NCBI GenBank assembly: GCA_031282285.1
Contig: JAITEA010000193.1
Coordinates: 1-14,725 of the forward strand
Reading direction: 5' to 3'
Length of the DNA: 14,725 nucleotides
Source: Helicobacteraceae bacterium
Lineage (GTDB): Bacteria; Campylobacterota; Campylobacteria; Campylobacterales; SZUA-545
The position numbers were made by a program, and so were the translations under genes. Of this stretch, positions 6,325-13,963 are shown piece by piece; the stretch's first letter is position 1; every line of letters starts with the position of its first letter. Below the pieces are notes generated by a model, which saw nothing but the letters and a program-made list of their open reading frames with translations, ran no database searches and was not told the origin of the DNA.

Positions 6325-9123
6325 ATGTCATCGATAAATAGTATGAAACGGCGATCGTTTCTTAAGATCGGCGCGCTCGCGGGCGTTTTTGGCGCCGCGG
6401 GCTCGCTCGCTTCGGACGAAACGATCAGAACGGCAAGCGAAGCGGAGCTCAAAGAGGCGCGCGCCGGTAGCAAGCGGGTTAAAACTATCTGCTGTTACTG
6501 CTCGGTGGGGTGCGGCGTGGTAGCGGAGGTCAAAGACGGCGTGTGGATTCGTCAAGAGGTGGCGCAGGATCATCCAATCAGCCGCGGCGGGCATTGCTGC
6601 AAAGGCGCGGATATGATCGACAGGTACCGCGCCCAAAACCGCCTGCGCCGCCCGATCGAAAAGGTCGGCGGCAAGTGGAAAGCTACCGATTGGGATAGCG
6701 CGCTGGATAAGATCGCCGCCAAGCTAACCCAGCTTAGAAACGATCACGGACCCGACAGCGTGATGTTTATCGGATCGTCGAAGGTGAGCAACGAGGTCGA
6801 ATACTACATTCGCAAGTTCACCGCCTTTTTCGGCACGAACAACATAGACAATCAGGCGCGCATCTGCCACAGCCCGACGGTCGCCGGCGTGGCGAATACT
6901 TGGGGTTACGGCGCTATGACCAATCCGGTGGCGGATATGCAAAACAGCAAGCTGATCTTGGTCTTGGGCGCGAATCCGGCGGTAAATCACCCGATCGCGA
7001 TGCAGCATATACTCAAAGCCAAAAACGACAACGGCGCGAAAATTATCTCCATCGATCCGCGCTTCACGAAAACCTCCGCCAAAGCCGATGTTTTCGTGCG
7101 GATTCGCCCCGGGACGGATATTCCCTTCGTTTACGGGCTGATCCGTATTCTGCGCGACGAGAAGCTCTACGATAAGCGCTTTGTCGACGATCGCGTCTAT
7201 GGTATGGACGAGATATTCAAAGAGTGCGAACAATATACCCCGCAGGTCGTAGCGGATATTTGCCATTGCAAACCGGAGGAGCTGATCAAGGTCGCTCATC
7301 TGCTGGCAAAAACCAAGCCCGGGACGCTGATCTGGGCTATGGGGCTGACGCAGCACACGATCGGCTCGTCCAACACGCGCATCGGTCCTATCTTGCAGTT
7401 GCTGCTGGGCAATATGGGCAGAGCCGGCGGCGGGACCAATATCCTGCGCGGGCACGACAATGTTCAGGGCGCCTCCGATATGGGCTGCCTCGCCAACGAA
7501 CTGCCCGGGTATTACGGCGTGGGCGAGAGCGCGTGGAAGTACTACGCCGATCAGTGGGAGGTCGATTACGAGTGGCTCAAAAATCGCTTCAAATCGCCGG
7601 AGATGATGACCAAAGTCGGAACAAGCCTATCGCTCTTTCCCTTCGGCGTACTGGACGAAGCCAACGCCAAGCATAACGGCGGTACGACGATAAAAGCCGT
7701 CGTCGTGATCGGCAACGGGATCAGCACGGTGGCGCTAACGCACAAGGTCAAAGAGGCGCTGGAGAAGGCGGAGCTGGTCGTCTTTGTCGATCCGTTTGTG
7801 GCGGACGCGGCGGTGATTCCCGACAAAAACGATAACCTGTTCGTACTGCCCGCGGCGACGCAGATCGAAAACAGCGGCGTTACGGTCAATACCAGCCGCG
7901 TGGCGCAGTGGCGCTTTCAGGTGGTCGAGCCGCTGTACGAGTCGTGGCAGGATCAAAAAATCCTCTTCGAGCTTGCCAAACGGCTCGGCTTTTACGAGGA
8001 ATATACCCGCGCCCTCAAAAAGTTCGGCGGCGTAGAGGCGTGGCCGGAGTGCGCCACCCGCGAGTTTTCCAAAGCGTGCAAGCCGATCGGACTGCAAGGG
8101 TGGCAGCCCGAGAGGATTCAGTCTCATACGCTCAACTGGCATCTGTTCGATTCCAAAACGACGGAGGGCGGCGGCAAACACAACGGCGAATACTACGGGC
8201 TGCCGTGGCCTTGCTGGACGGATACGCATTGCGGATCGCCTATTTTGTACGATCTCTCAAAGCCCGTAAGCAAAGGCGGTATGGGATTTCGCAACCGCTT
8301 TGGCTTGGAGCATAACGGCGTCAGCCAGCTTGCGGCGAAAGGCAGCGCGCCGGTCGGCTCCAGCATCGACGGCGGCTATCCGCAGATTACGGCGGAGAAT
8401 ATCGAATCGCTTGGCATCAAGCTCACGGACGAGGAGCGCGAGAAGGTCAAAGGCAAAACTTGGACTACCGACGACAGCGGCGTTCTCAACCGCAAGGCGC
8501 TTGAGGCTGGGCTGGCGCCGTATGGCAACGCGAGGGCGCGGTGCATTGTCTGGGAGTTTATCGATCCAATCCCAAAACACCGCGAGGGTTTGCATTCGCC
8601 GCGCGTCGATCTTATCGACAAATACCCCGCGATCGACGACAAGGCGGGGCATTTCCGCGTCGATACGCGCTACCGATCGGAGCAGAAGGCGCGAGATTGG
8701 ACGAAGGAGTTTCCTATTTCCGTCGTATCGGGACGGATCGTCGAACATATGGGCACGGGGACGGAGACGAGGGCGAGCAAATATCTAGCGGAGCTTGCCC
8801 CCGAGATGTATGTGGAGATACACCCGCATACGGCGGCGGAGTACGATATTAGCGATCGGGGCTTTGTATGGATTTACGGCGCTAACGGCGGCAAGATCAA
8901 GGTAAGGGCGTTTTACAGCTATACGATACTGCCAAACCAGCTATTTATGCCGCAGGTATTTTCCGGCTGGTGGTCGGGCGTAAGCCTTGCCGATCGCTTC
9001 CCCGAAGGGACGCAGCCGTTCGCGCTTGGAGAAAACTCCAATCAGGTCGCAAATTACGGCTACGATCAGCAAACCGCCTGCCCCGAAAGTAAAATATCGC
9101 TGGTTAGAATTGAAAAAGCGTAA
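6325..9123 (+). CDS. fdhA: Formate dehydrogenase catalytic subunit, cysteine form
   Basis: This is a 932-residue paralog of the preceding subunit, with cysteine (C181, codon TGC 6865-6867) where the other has selenocysteine. Seen: Tat signal KRRSFLKIGALAGVFGA (8-24); 4Fe-4S ligands C56-x2-C59-x3-C63 and C91/C92 then K93; bis-MGD segments LVLGANPAVNHP and GGGTNILRGHDNVQGASDM; and the same C-terminal domain (GRIVEHMGTGTETRASK). All key residues look intact, so it should be active, though Cys forms are generally slower than Sec forms. I chose ATG 6325, seven bases after AAAGGG, because it puts the Tat signal at the N-terminus. An in-frame ATG at 6151 has a better ribosome site but would bury the signal about 66 residues in. 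Some stretches are almost identical in DNA to the Sec copy, pointing to tandem duplication with later exchange. It ends VRIEKA like the Sec copy. Confidence 0.93.
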   Translation: MSSINSMKRRSFLKIGALAGVFGAAGSLASDETIRTASEAELKEARAGSKRVKTICCYCSVGCGVVAEVKDGVWIRQEVAQDHPISRGGHCCKGADMIDRYRAQNRLRRPIEKVGGKWKATDWDSALDKIAAKLTQLRNDHGPDSVMFIGSSKVSNEVEYYIRKFTAFFGTNNIDNQARICHSPTVAGVANTWGYGAMTNPVADMQNSKLILVLGANPAVNHPIAMQHILKAKNDNGAKIISIDPRFTKTSAKADVFVRIRPGTDIPFVYGLIRILRDEKLYDKRFVDDRVYGMDEIFKECEQYTPQVVADICHCKPEELIKVAHLLAKTKPGTLIWAMGLTQHTIGSSNTRIGPILQLLLGNMGRAGGGTNILRGHDNVQGASDMGCLANELPGYYGVGESAWKYYADQWEVDYEWLKNRFKSPEMMTKVGTSLSLFPFGVLDEANAKHNGGTTIKAVVVIGNGISTVALTHKVKEALEKAELVVFVDPFVADAAVIPDKNDNLFVLPAATQIENSGVTVNTSRVAQWRFQVVEPLYESWQDQKILFELAKRLGFYEEYTRALKKFGGVEAWPECATREFSKACKPIGLQGWQPERIQSHTLNWHLFDSKTTEGGGKHNGEYYGLPWPCWTDTHCGSPILYDLSKPVSKGGMGFRNRFGLEHNGVSQLAAKGSAPVGSSIDGGYPQITAENIESLGIKLTDEEREKVKGKTWTTDDSGVLNRKALEAGLAPYGNARARCIVWEFIDPIPKHREGLHSPRVDLIDKYPAIDDKAGHFRVDTRYRSEQKARDWTKEFPISVVSGRIVEHMGTGTETRASKYLAELAPEMYVEIHPHTAAEYDISDRGFVWIYGANGGKIKVRAFYSYTILPNQLFMPQVFSGWWSGVSLADRFPEGTQPFALGENSNQVANYGYDQQTACPESKISLVRIEKA

Positions 9124-9137
9124 GGAGGTTTAATATT

Positions 9138-9734
9138 ATGGGACGAATGAAGTTTTACTGCGACGAGGGGCGCTGCATCGACTGCAACGGCTGCGTCGTC
9201 GCGTGCAAAGAGGCTCACGAGATTCCCGTCGGCGTTAATCGCCGGCGGGTCGTAACGATCAACGAGGGGATCGTGGGAGAGGAGACGAGTTTGAGCGTGG
9301 CGTGTATGCACTGCTCGGACGCGCCCTGCCAGCAGATATGCCCGACCGATTGTTTTTATATCCGCACCGACGGCGTGGTGCTTCACGACAAGAACAAGTG
9401 TATCGGATGCAGCTACTGCCTGTTTGCCTGCCCGTTCGGCGCGCCGCAGTTTCCAAAGCACGGCGCGTTCGGCACGAAAGGCAAGATGGACAAATGCACC
9501 TTCTGCGCCGGCGGACCGGACGAAACGCACTCCCACGAGGAGATGGAGCGCTACGGGCAGAACCGTATGGCGGAAGGCAAGCCGCCGATGTGCGCCTCGA
9601 TGTGCTCTACCAAAGCGCTGCTCGCTGGCGATAGCGACGAGATTAGCCGCATATTCTTAACCCGCGTCGTCGCCAAAGGCGGCGGAACGCGCGCCAAACC
9701 GCCGTTATGGGAACAGGTCTATGGCGACAAGTAA
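9138..9734 (+). CDS. fdhB: Formate dehydrogenase iron-sulfur subunit
   Basis: This 198-residue electron-transfer subunit links FdhA to the membrane cytochrome. Sixteen cysteines form four 4Fe-4S sites: C13, C16, C19, C23 (CIDCNGCVVAC); C56, C59, C64, C68 (CMHCSDAPCQQIC); C88, C91, C94, C98 (CIGCSYCLFAC); and C120, C123, C152, C156. This is the pattern of FdnH/FdhB-type proteins, without the C-terminal membrane helix of E. coli FdnH. It has no signal of its own and probably rides across the membrane with FdhA through the Tat system. AAGGAGG (9122-9128) lies nine bases before the ATG; the ATG at 9147 is an alternative. Only one fdhB follows two fdhA genes, so both catalytic subunits presumably share it. 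It overlaps fdhC by 14 bases. Confidence 0.92.
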   Translation: MGRMKFYCDEGRCIDCNGCVVACKEAHEIPVGVNRRRVVTINEGIVGEETSLSVACMHCSDAPCQQICPTDCFYIRTDGVVLHDKNKCIGCSYCLFACPFGAPQFPKHGAFGTKGKMDKCTFCAGGPDETHSHEEMERYGQNRMAEGKPPMCASMCSTKALLAGDSDEISRIFLTRVVAKGGGTRAKPPLWEQVYGDK

Positions 9735-10677
9735 CGAGAGCTTTTTCAAACGCAACCAAGCCTACTTCTGGACGGCGCTTGGGCTGGGAGTCGGCGGCGG
9801 GTTTTTTATTGCCGTACTGCTCGTGGTGGATTGGAACTATCTGGGGCGCTACACGATCGCGCTGCTGACGGACGGCAACTATCAGGGGATCGTCGATCCC
9901 CCCGCCACCAACTACGAGGCGATGAAAAACGCGGCGTTTGGTCCCGCTTACAACGCGATCGCGCCGGAGGTGATTCGCGGCAGCAACGAGCGGCAGCTCT
10001 TGATCTGGTATCTGTTCTTGTTCGAGGTTTCGCTCTTTGCGCTGATGTATGTTTTCACGGGGCGCAAAGCGGCGAAAATCACGCGACCAGACGATCTGGT
10101 TCAGGTTTTCACCCCCTTTCAGCGGTTGATCATCTGGAGCAACGTTGCCGTGATCGTCTATTTGATCATAAGCGGCTTCAACATCACTTGGTCGCTTAGG
10201 AGCGAGGGCGGCGCGATCCCCTACTATCTGCGCGTCTCGCACGAGATCGTGGGGCTGGCTTGGCTTCCGTTGTGGCTGATCACCACGATTATGACCTTCA
10301 AGGACTGCCCGATACTGCGCAAACACACCGCCTTCAGATTCTTTATGGCGGGGCGTTACAAGCCCTTTAAGCGGATCATCTGGTTTTTCTACGCGATGAT
10401 GGGCGGCGGGCTATTATTGAGCGGTTATCTGCTCTGGTATCTGCATCCAAGCGAGGTTGTCAACGCCGAGGTGATACAGCTTAAGCGCACGCTGATCTAT
10501 TTCCACTTCGGCACAAGCCTGCCGATGATGTTCTTTTTGCTCGACTTCGCGCACTCGGTAACGACGGCGATACGCGGCAATATCAAATATCTATGGACGG
10601 GCAAGTTTCCGCGCGAGCATTTAGAACAGCTCGATCCCGAAGTGTTGATAGACCTGCGGCGCGTCGGGCGGGCGTAG
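9721..10677 (+). CDS. fdhC: Formate dehydrogenase cytochrome b subunit
   Basis: This 318-residue integral membrane subunit passes electrons from FdhB to the quinone pool. Hydrophobic segments lie at about 17-36, 92-112, 136-156, 174-193, 218-241 and 257-279. The last four resemble the four-helix diheme cytochrome b of FdnI/FdoI type. Candidate heme ligands include H174 (SHEIVGLAW), H242, H262 (YFHFGTSLPMM) and H278 (DFAHS). The N-terminal part with an extra helix and a loop (about 40-90) is as in the longer FdhC proteins of Campylobacterota. The start overlaps the end of fdhB, implying coupled translation. Confidence 0.9.
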   Translation: MATSNESFFKRNQAYFWTALGLGVGGGFFIAVLLVVDWNYLGRYTIALLTDGNYQGIVDPPATNYEAMKNAAFGPAYNAIAPEVIRGSNERQLLIWYLFLFEVSLFALMYVFTGRKAAKITRPDDLVQVFTPFQRLIIWSNVAVIVYLIISGFNITWSLRSEGGAIPYYLRVSHEIVGLAWLPLWLITTIMTFKDCPILRKHTAFRFFMAGRYKPFKRIIWFFYAMMGGGLLLSGYLLWYLHPSEVVNAEVIQLKRTLIYFHFGTSLPMMFFLLDFAHSVTTAIRGNIKYLWTGKFPREHLEQLDPEVLIDLRRVGRA

Positions 10678-10686
10678 GGAGCGGAT

Positions 10687-11466
10687 TTGTCGCTTGTGAA
10701 GGAGGTTTTGATCGAATCGCGCGATCGCTTCGGCGCGCGCGAAACGATCGACTATGTAATCGGCGAGGAGCGGATCGGCTTCTACCTCAACGGCGAGAAA
10801 CTGCTCTCGGTTATGAGCGTGCCGCAAGATCAGGACGCGCACATAGTCGGTTTCCTGCTCTCCGAAGGGGTAATCAAAGACATAAGCGAGATCAAATCCA
10901 TCGCGATCGCCGAAGACGGTTTGGCGGTCTATCTGGAGGCGAATATCGACGAGAGCGCCCGACAAAACCTCTTTCGCGAAAAGACGCTCACCAGCGGCTG
11001 CTGCGTGGGCGTAACGGGCAATGTGGAGGACAAGATCGCGCGCGAGTTTTTGACCTCCGATTACAAGATCGCGATCGGCGTTTTGCTTGATTGCGTGGAA
11101 GCCTTCGCGCGTAAAACCGCGCTGTTTGACAAAACGGGTTGCGTCCATCGCGCCGCGCTTATCCTAGAAAGCGGCGAAATCTTCGACGCGGAGGATATAG
11201 GGCGGCACAACGCGATCGACAAGGCTATCGGGCGTGCGAGGCTAAAGGGCTTCGACCCCTCGCGATCGGCGCTGCTGACTACGGGGAGGCTCTCTATGGA
11301 GATGGCGATGAAGTGCGTTATGCACCGCGTTCCGATCGTAGTCAGCAAAGCCGCCGTAACCTTTCAGGGGATCAAAGCCGCGCAGGAGTACGGCGTTACG
11401 ATGGCGGGCTTTGCCAGAAACGGCAGGATTGGCGTTTATACGCATTCGGGAAGGATTGTCTCTTGA
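10687..11466 (+). CDS. fdhD: FdhD, FDH cofactor sulfurtransferase
   Basis: This 259-residue cytoplasmic protein carries sulfur from a cysteine desulfurase to the Mo/W-bis-MGD cofactor, which FDH needs for activity. Diagnostic segments are VGFLLSEGVI (54-63), TGCVHRAAL (150-158), FDAEDIGRHNAIDKAIG (166-182), TTGRLSMEMAMK (198-209) and VVSKAAVT (218-225). The usual sulfur-carrying loop has a CGxC-like pattern in E. coli; here it reads TSGCCVGVTGN with adjacent C105 and C106. The start is TTG at 10687 after GGGAG (10677-10681); a GTG at 10696 is a weaker alternative. The stop overlaps the next start as TTGA. Its place right after fdhABC matches other Campylobacterota clusters. Confidence 0.9.
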   Translation: MSLVKEVLIESRDRFGARETIDYVIGEERIGFYLNGEKLLSVMSVPQDQDAHIVGFLLSEGVIKDISEIKSIAIAEDGLAVYLEANIDESARQNLFREKTLTSGCCVGVTGNVEDKIAREFLTSDYKIAIGVLLDCVEAFARKTALFDKTGCVHRAALILESGEIFDAEDIGRHNAIDKAIGRARLKGFDPSRSALLTTGRLSMEMAMKCVMHRVPIVVSKAAVTFQGIKAAQEYGVTMAGFARNGRIGVYTHSGRIVS

Positions 11467-12143
11467 CGCGTTTGGATTATCTGCATACGAAACTGCTTAG
11501 ATTGAGCGACGACGATCGCCGCAAGATCGACGACCTCAGAGGTCCGTTCGCCGCCTGCGTTCGCGTAAGCTCCGATCTTAAAGCCGAGTTGCTGGCGACG
11601 GCAGACACGGTTTTCAAGCCGCTGTTTGATCGCGGCGCGCTTATAACGCAAAACGCCCAAAAGGCGCTAAGCGAGGGGCGGACGATTGTCGCCGAAGCGT
11701 TGGAGATCGATACCTTTTTTATCAACGATCTATCGGCTTTACCAAGCGATCGCGTCTTTGTCGCGCATTCGGATTCCATCGCGCCAACCGAACGCAATCT
11801 GCAACAAGCGGCGATCGATTTTTTCGCCAAGCGCTTGATCGCGCCCTATATAAGCGCGCAAAATACCGCGCCCAACACGCTGCTGATTCGCCTAAAAGGT
11901 ATCAAGGCGCGCTCGCTCGTTCAGGCGCTCAAACTCGACGAGATCGCGATCACCAACGGAGAGGGCTGCTCGCTCGATCTATTCACGCCCTCGTTCGTCG
12001 TGCAAAGCTACGGCTATAGCGAGGATATGGCGCGCGAGGCGATCAGCCTCTCGTGGGCGGCGGATATCGACGAGAAGACGCTGTTTGGCACGTTTGACAA
12101 ATTGATCTTTAGATATAGACAGATTAGGCGGTTATTCCCATAA
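11463..12143 (+). CDS. Cysteine desulfurase-like protein lacking the PLP-lysine region
   Basis: In this 226-residue protein, residues about 138-200 align by eye with the C-terminal subdomain of NifS/IscS-type desulfurases. They include NTLLIRLKGIKARSL, then DEIAITNGEGCSLD, then PSFVVQSYGYSEDMAREAISLSW. C169 sits where the persulfide-forming Cys of the family lies. Residues about 57-80 (RGALITQNAQKALSEGRTIVAEAL) resemble an early NifS segment (QNAQKALSEGR like REARKALEEAR). Normal desulfurases have about 380-400 residues with a PLP-binding lysine (SxHK). No such motif exists here and the centre seems absent, so ordinary desulfurase activity is unlikely. It may be a persulfide carrier or scaffold for FdhD, or a decayed enzyme. 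The TTG start at 11463 overlaps the fdhD stop (TTGA), and its stop touches the moeA start (TAATG). There is no frameshift or internal stop, so it seems maintained. Confidence 0.65.
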   Translation: MTRLDYLHTKLLRLSDDDRRKIDDLRGPFAACVRVSSDLKAELLATADTVFKPLFDRGALITQNAQKALSEGRTIVAEALEIDTFFINDLSALPSDRVFVAHSDSIAPTERNLQQAAIDFFAKRLIAPYISAQNTAPNTLLIRLKGIKARSLVQALKLDEIAITNGEGCSLDLFTPSFVVQSYGYSEDMAREAISLSWAADIDEKTLFGTFDKLIFRYRQIRRLFP

Positions 12144-13381
12144 TGACTAAAACCTCTTTCAGTATTTCAGAGGCGCTTGCTTTGCTCTTGAGCAAGATAG
12201 AGCCAAACGCGCAGAGCGAAAGCGTCGCGCTCTTTAGTTGCGCCGGCAGGGCGCTAGCCGAGGATATTACGGCTAGGCGCGCGCTGCCGCCGTTTGACAA
12301 CTCGGCTATGGACGGCTACGCAATCAAGCTCGCCGACGCGGGCGCGATCGCGCGGGTAACCGATACCGTTTTCGCCGGATCGGCGCCGGCAAAAGCGGTT
12401 GGCAAGGGCGAGGCGATCAAGATTATGACCGGCGCGGGCGTCCCAGAAGGCGCGGAGGCGATCGTGATGATCGAGCATATAGAGATCGTCGGCGAAAACC
12501 TAATCAAACTGCCTTCCGCGATCGCGCCAAATCAGCATATCCGTCTGGCGGGCGAGGAGTTTGGGGCGGGCGTTAAACTATTGCGCGCCGGCGAGCGGTT
12601 AAACGCCGTCAAAACCGCGCTGCTCGCCTCGCAGGGCATTATGAGCGCGAGCGTCTATAAACGCCTCAAGATCGCCGTAATCTCAAGCGGCGACGAATTG
12701 GTAGAGCCGTGGCAAACGCCCGCGCCGTTTCAGATATTCAACTCCAACGCCGCGGCTATCGCGCTCAGCTTGGAAGAGGCGGGATTCGAGACGAGTTACG
12801 AAGGGCTTGGCGGCGACGATCCCGCGCTGCTGGCGCAAATGATACAAAAGGCGCTCGCGGCAAACGACGCGCTTGTCGTTACGGGCGGCGTCAGCGCGGG
12901 CGACGCGGACTACTCCAGAAGGGTTTTTGAGAGTCTGAACGCGGAGATTTTCTTTCACGGGCTGAACTTCAAACCGGGCAAACCGACGATGGCGGGCAGG
13001 GTTTTTGGCAAGCCGTTTTTCGCGCTGCCCGGCAATCCTATGAGCGCGCTTGCCAATCTCTATATGCTCGCGCTGCCCGCCTTTCGCAAACTTCAGGGCG
13101 ATCTGGCGGTTTATAGCGATTTCTGCGTCGCCGAAAACGCGGAGCCTTTCGAGATCAAAGGCGATCGCGACACGGCGTTTCTTGGCGTTCTCAAAAGCGG
13201 GCGCTGGAGGATAACGCGCGGCGGCAAATACGGTTCTGGAATGCTCCTGCCGCTTGCCAAAAGCGACAGCTTCGCTATCTTTTCCAAAAGCGTCCGCGAG
13301 GTCAAAGCGGGCGAAGCCATCAAGGTTATCCCGCTCGATCGCTTCCCCGGAGTCGCCCCCGACGATCCCATCAACCGCTAA
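12143..13381 (+). CDS. moeA: Molybdopterin molybdotransferase
   Basis: This 412-residue cytoplasmic enzyme inserts molybdate (or tungstate) into adenylylated molybdopterin, a late step of cofactor synthesis. Family segments are all visible: ALPPFDNSAMDGYAI (47-61), IMTGAGVPEGAEAIVMIE (94-111), KIAVISSGDELV (176-187), VVTGGVSAGDADYS (245-258), FKPGKPTMAG (276-285) and FALPGNPMSALANL (293-306). The length is normal for the family. The ATG shares its A with the preceding stop (TAATG), so it belongs to the FDH operon. It supplies cofactor to both FdhA forms and possibly to other molybdoenzymes in the cell. Confidence 0.93.
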   Translation: MTKTSFSISEALALLLSKIEPNAQSESVALFSCAGRALAEDITARRALPPFDNSAMDGYAIKLADAGAIARVTDTVFAGSAPAKAVGKGEAIKIMTGAGVPEGAEAIVMIEHIEIVGENLIKLPSAIAPNQHIRLAGEEFGAGVKLLRAGERLNAVKTALLASQGIMSASVYKRLKIAVISSGDELVEPWQTPAPFQIFNSNAAAIALSLEEAGFETSYEGLGGDDPALLAQMIQKALAANDALVVTGGVSAGDADYSRRVFESLNAEIFFHGLNFKPGKPTMAGRVFGKPFFALPGNPMSALANLYMLALPAFRKLQGDLAVYSDFCVAENAEPFEIKGDRDTAFLGVLKSGRWRITRGGKYGSGMLLPLAKSDSFAIFSKSVREVKAGEAIKVIPLDRFPGVAPDDPINR

Positions 13382-13397
13382 AGCGCTCTTTATACGC

Positions 13398-13430
13398 TAT
13401 AATGCCCGCAATCAAATAAAGCGGGGCATT
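13398..13430 (+). promoter_or_regulatory. Promoter with overlapping inverted repeat before the secreted-protein pair
   Basis: TATAAT (13398-13403) lies 39 bases before the ATG at 13442. AATGCCCGC (13401-13409) is inverted to GCGGGGCATT (13421-13430), pairing nine bases with one bulge and an 11-base AT-rich loop. The repeat starts in the -10 box, so it could be an operator, a 5' mRNA hairpin, or a leftover moeA terminator without a T run. GGAG (13431-13434) follows as the ribosome site. Confidence 0.45.
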
Positions 13431-13441
13431 GGAGCGTACCG

Positions 13442-13942
13442 ATGAAAAATATTGCCGTTGGGTTCTTGTCGCTAGCGGTTGGCTTTTTGCCTATGTTTGC
13501 CGATCCGTCGGATATAGAAGCGATGCAGGGCGAATGGTTTGGAACCATATACGGCGAATTCGACGCAGCGGCTATTACGGACGCTAAAGCTACAATCAAA
13601 GCCGATAGATTCACGATCGAATATCCCCCTTTTAACTGCGAAACGGTTTCGGTCAATCAAGAGGAGCTTACCAAAGAAGAAATTAAAGAAGAATGCAGAT
13701 ATCTGATAGAAAACCAAAATAGAAAAGATAAAAAATATCCCACTAAACCATGCATAGACGAATATATAATAATTAACTATACTAATCTTAGAATTATAGG
13801 AGATAAACTCTGCTATGGCTTTTCCGATCATCTTGCAACAATGTTGGTGGAAGAATCTACTTCAAGGAAAGGCGTCTTAATCTTGGAATTAAAGTTTTAT
13901 CATGAATATGGCTTTATTCAGGGTTATTTGGAGCACAAATAA
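13442..13942 (+). CDS. Secreted four-cysteine hypothetical protein, copy 1
   Basis: This is a 166-residue protein with a clear Sec signal peptide, MKNIAVGFLSLAVGFLPMFA, likely cut before D21. The mature part starts IEAMQGEWFGTIYGEF, a small-barrel-like opening with some resemblance to lipocalin-style domains; I do not recognise the family. C66, C85, C104 and C124 are the only cysteines and are all kept in copy 2, suggesting two disulfides in the periplasm or outside the cell. A charged helix (about 72-98, EELTKEEIKEEC) lies between two of them. The start is fixed by the signal peptide and GGAG seven bases upstream. Base composition is visibly more AT-rich than the FDH operon, so it may have been acquired separately. 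Confidence 0.75.
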   Translation: MKNIAVGFLSLAVGFLPMFADPSDIEAMQGEWFGTIYGEFDAAAITDAKATIKADRFTIEYPPFNCETVSVNQEELTKEEIKEECRYLIENQNRKDKKYPTKPCIDEYIIINYTNLRIIGDKLCYGFSDHLATMLVEESTSRKGVLILELKFYHEYGFIQGYLEHK

Positions 13943-13963
13943 ACCTAAATAATGAGTTTATCA

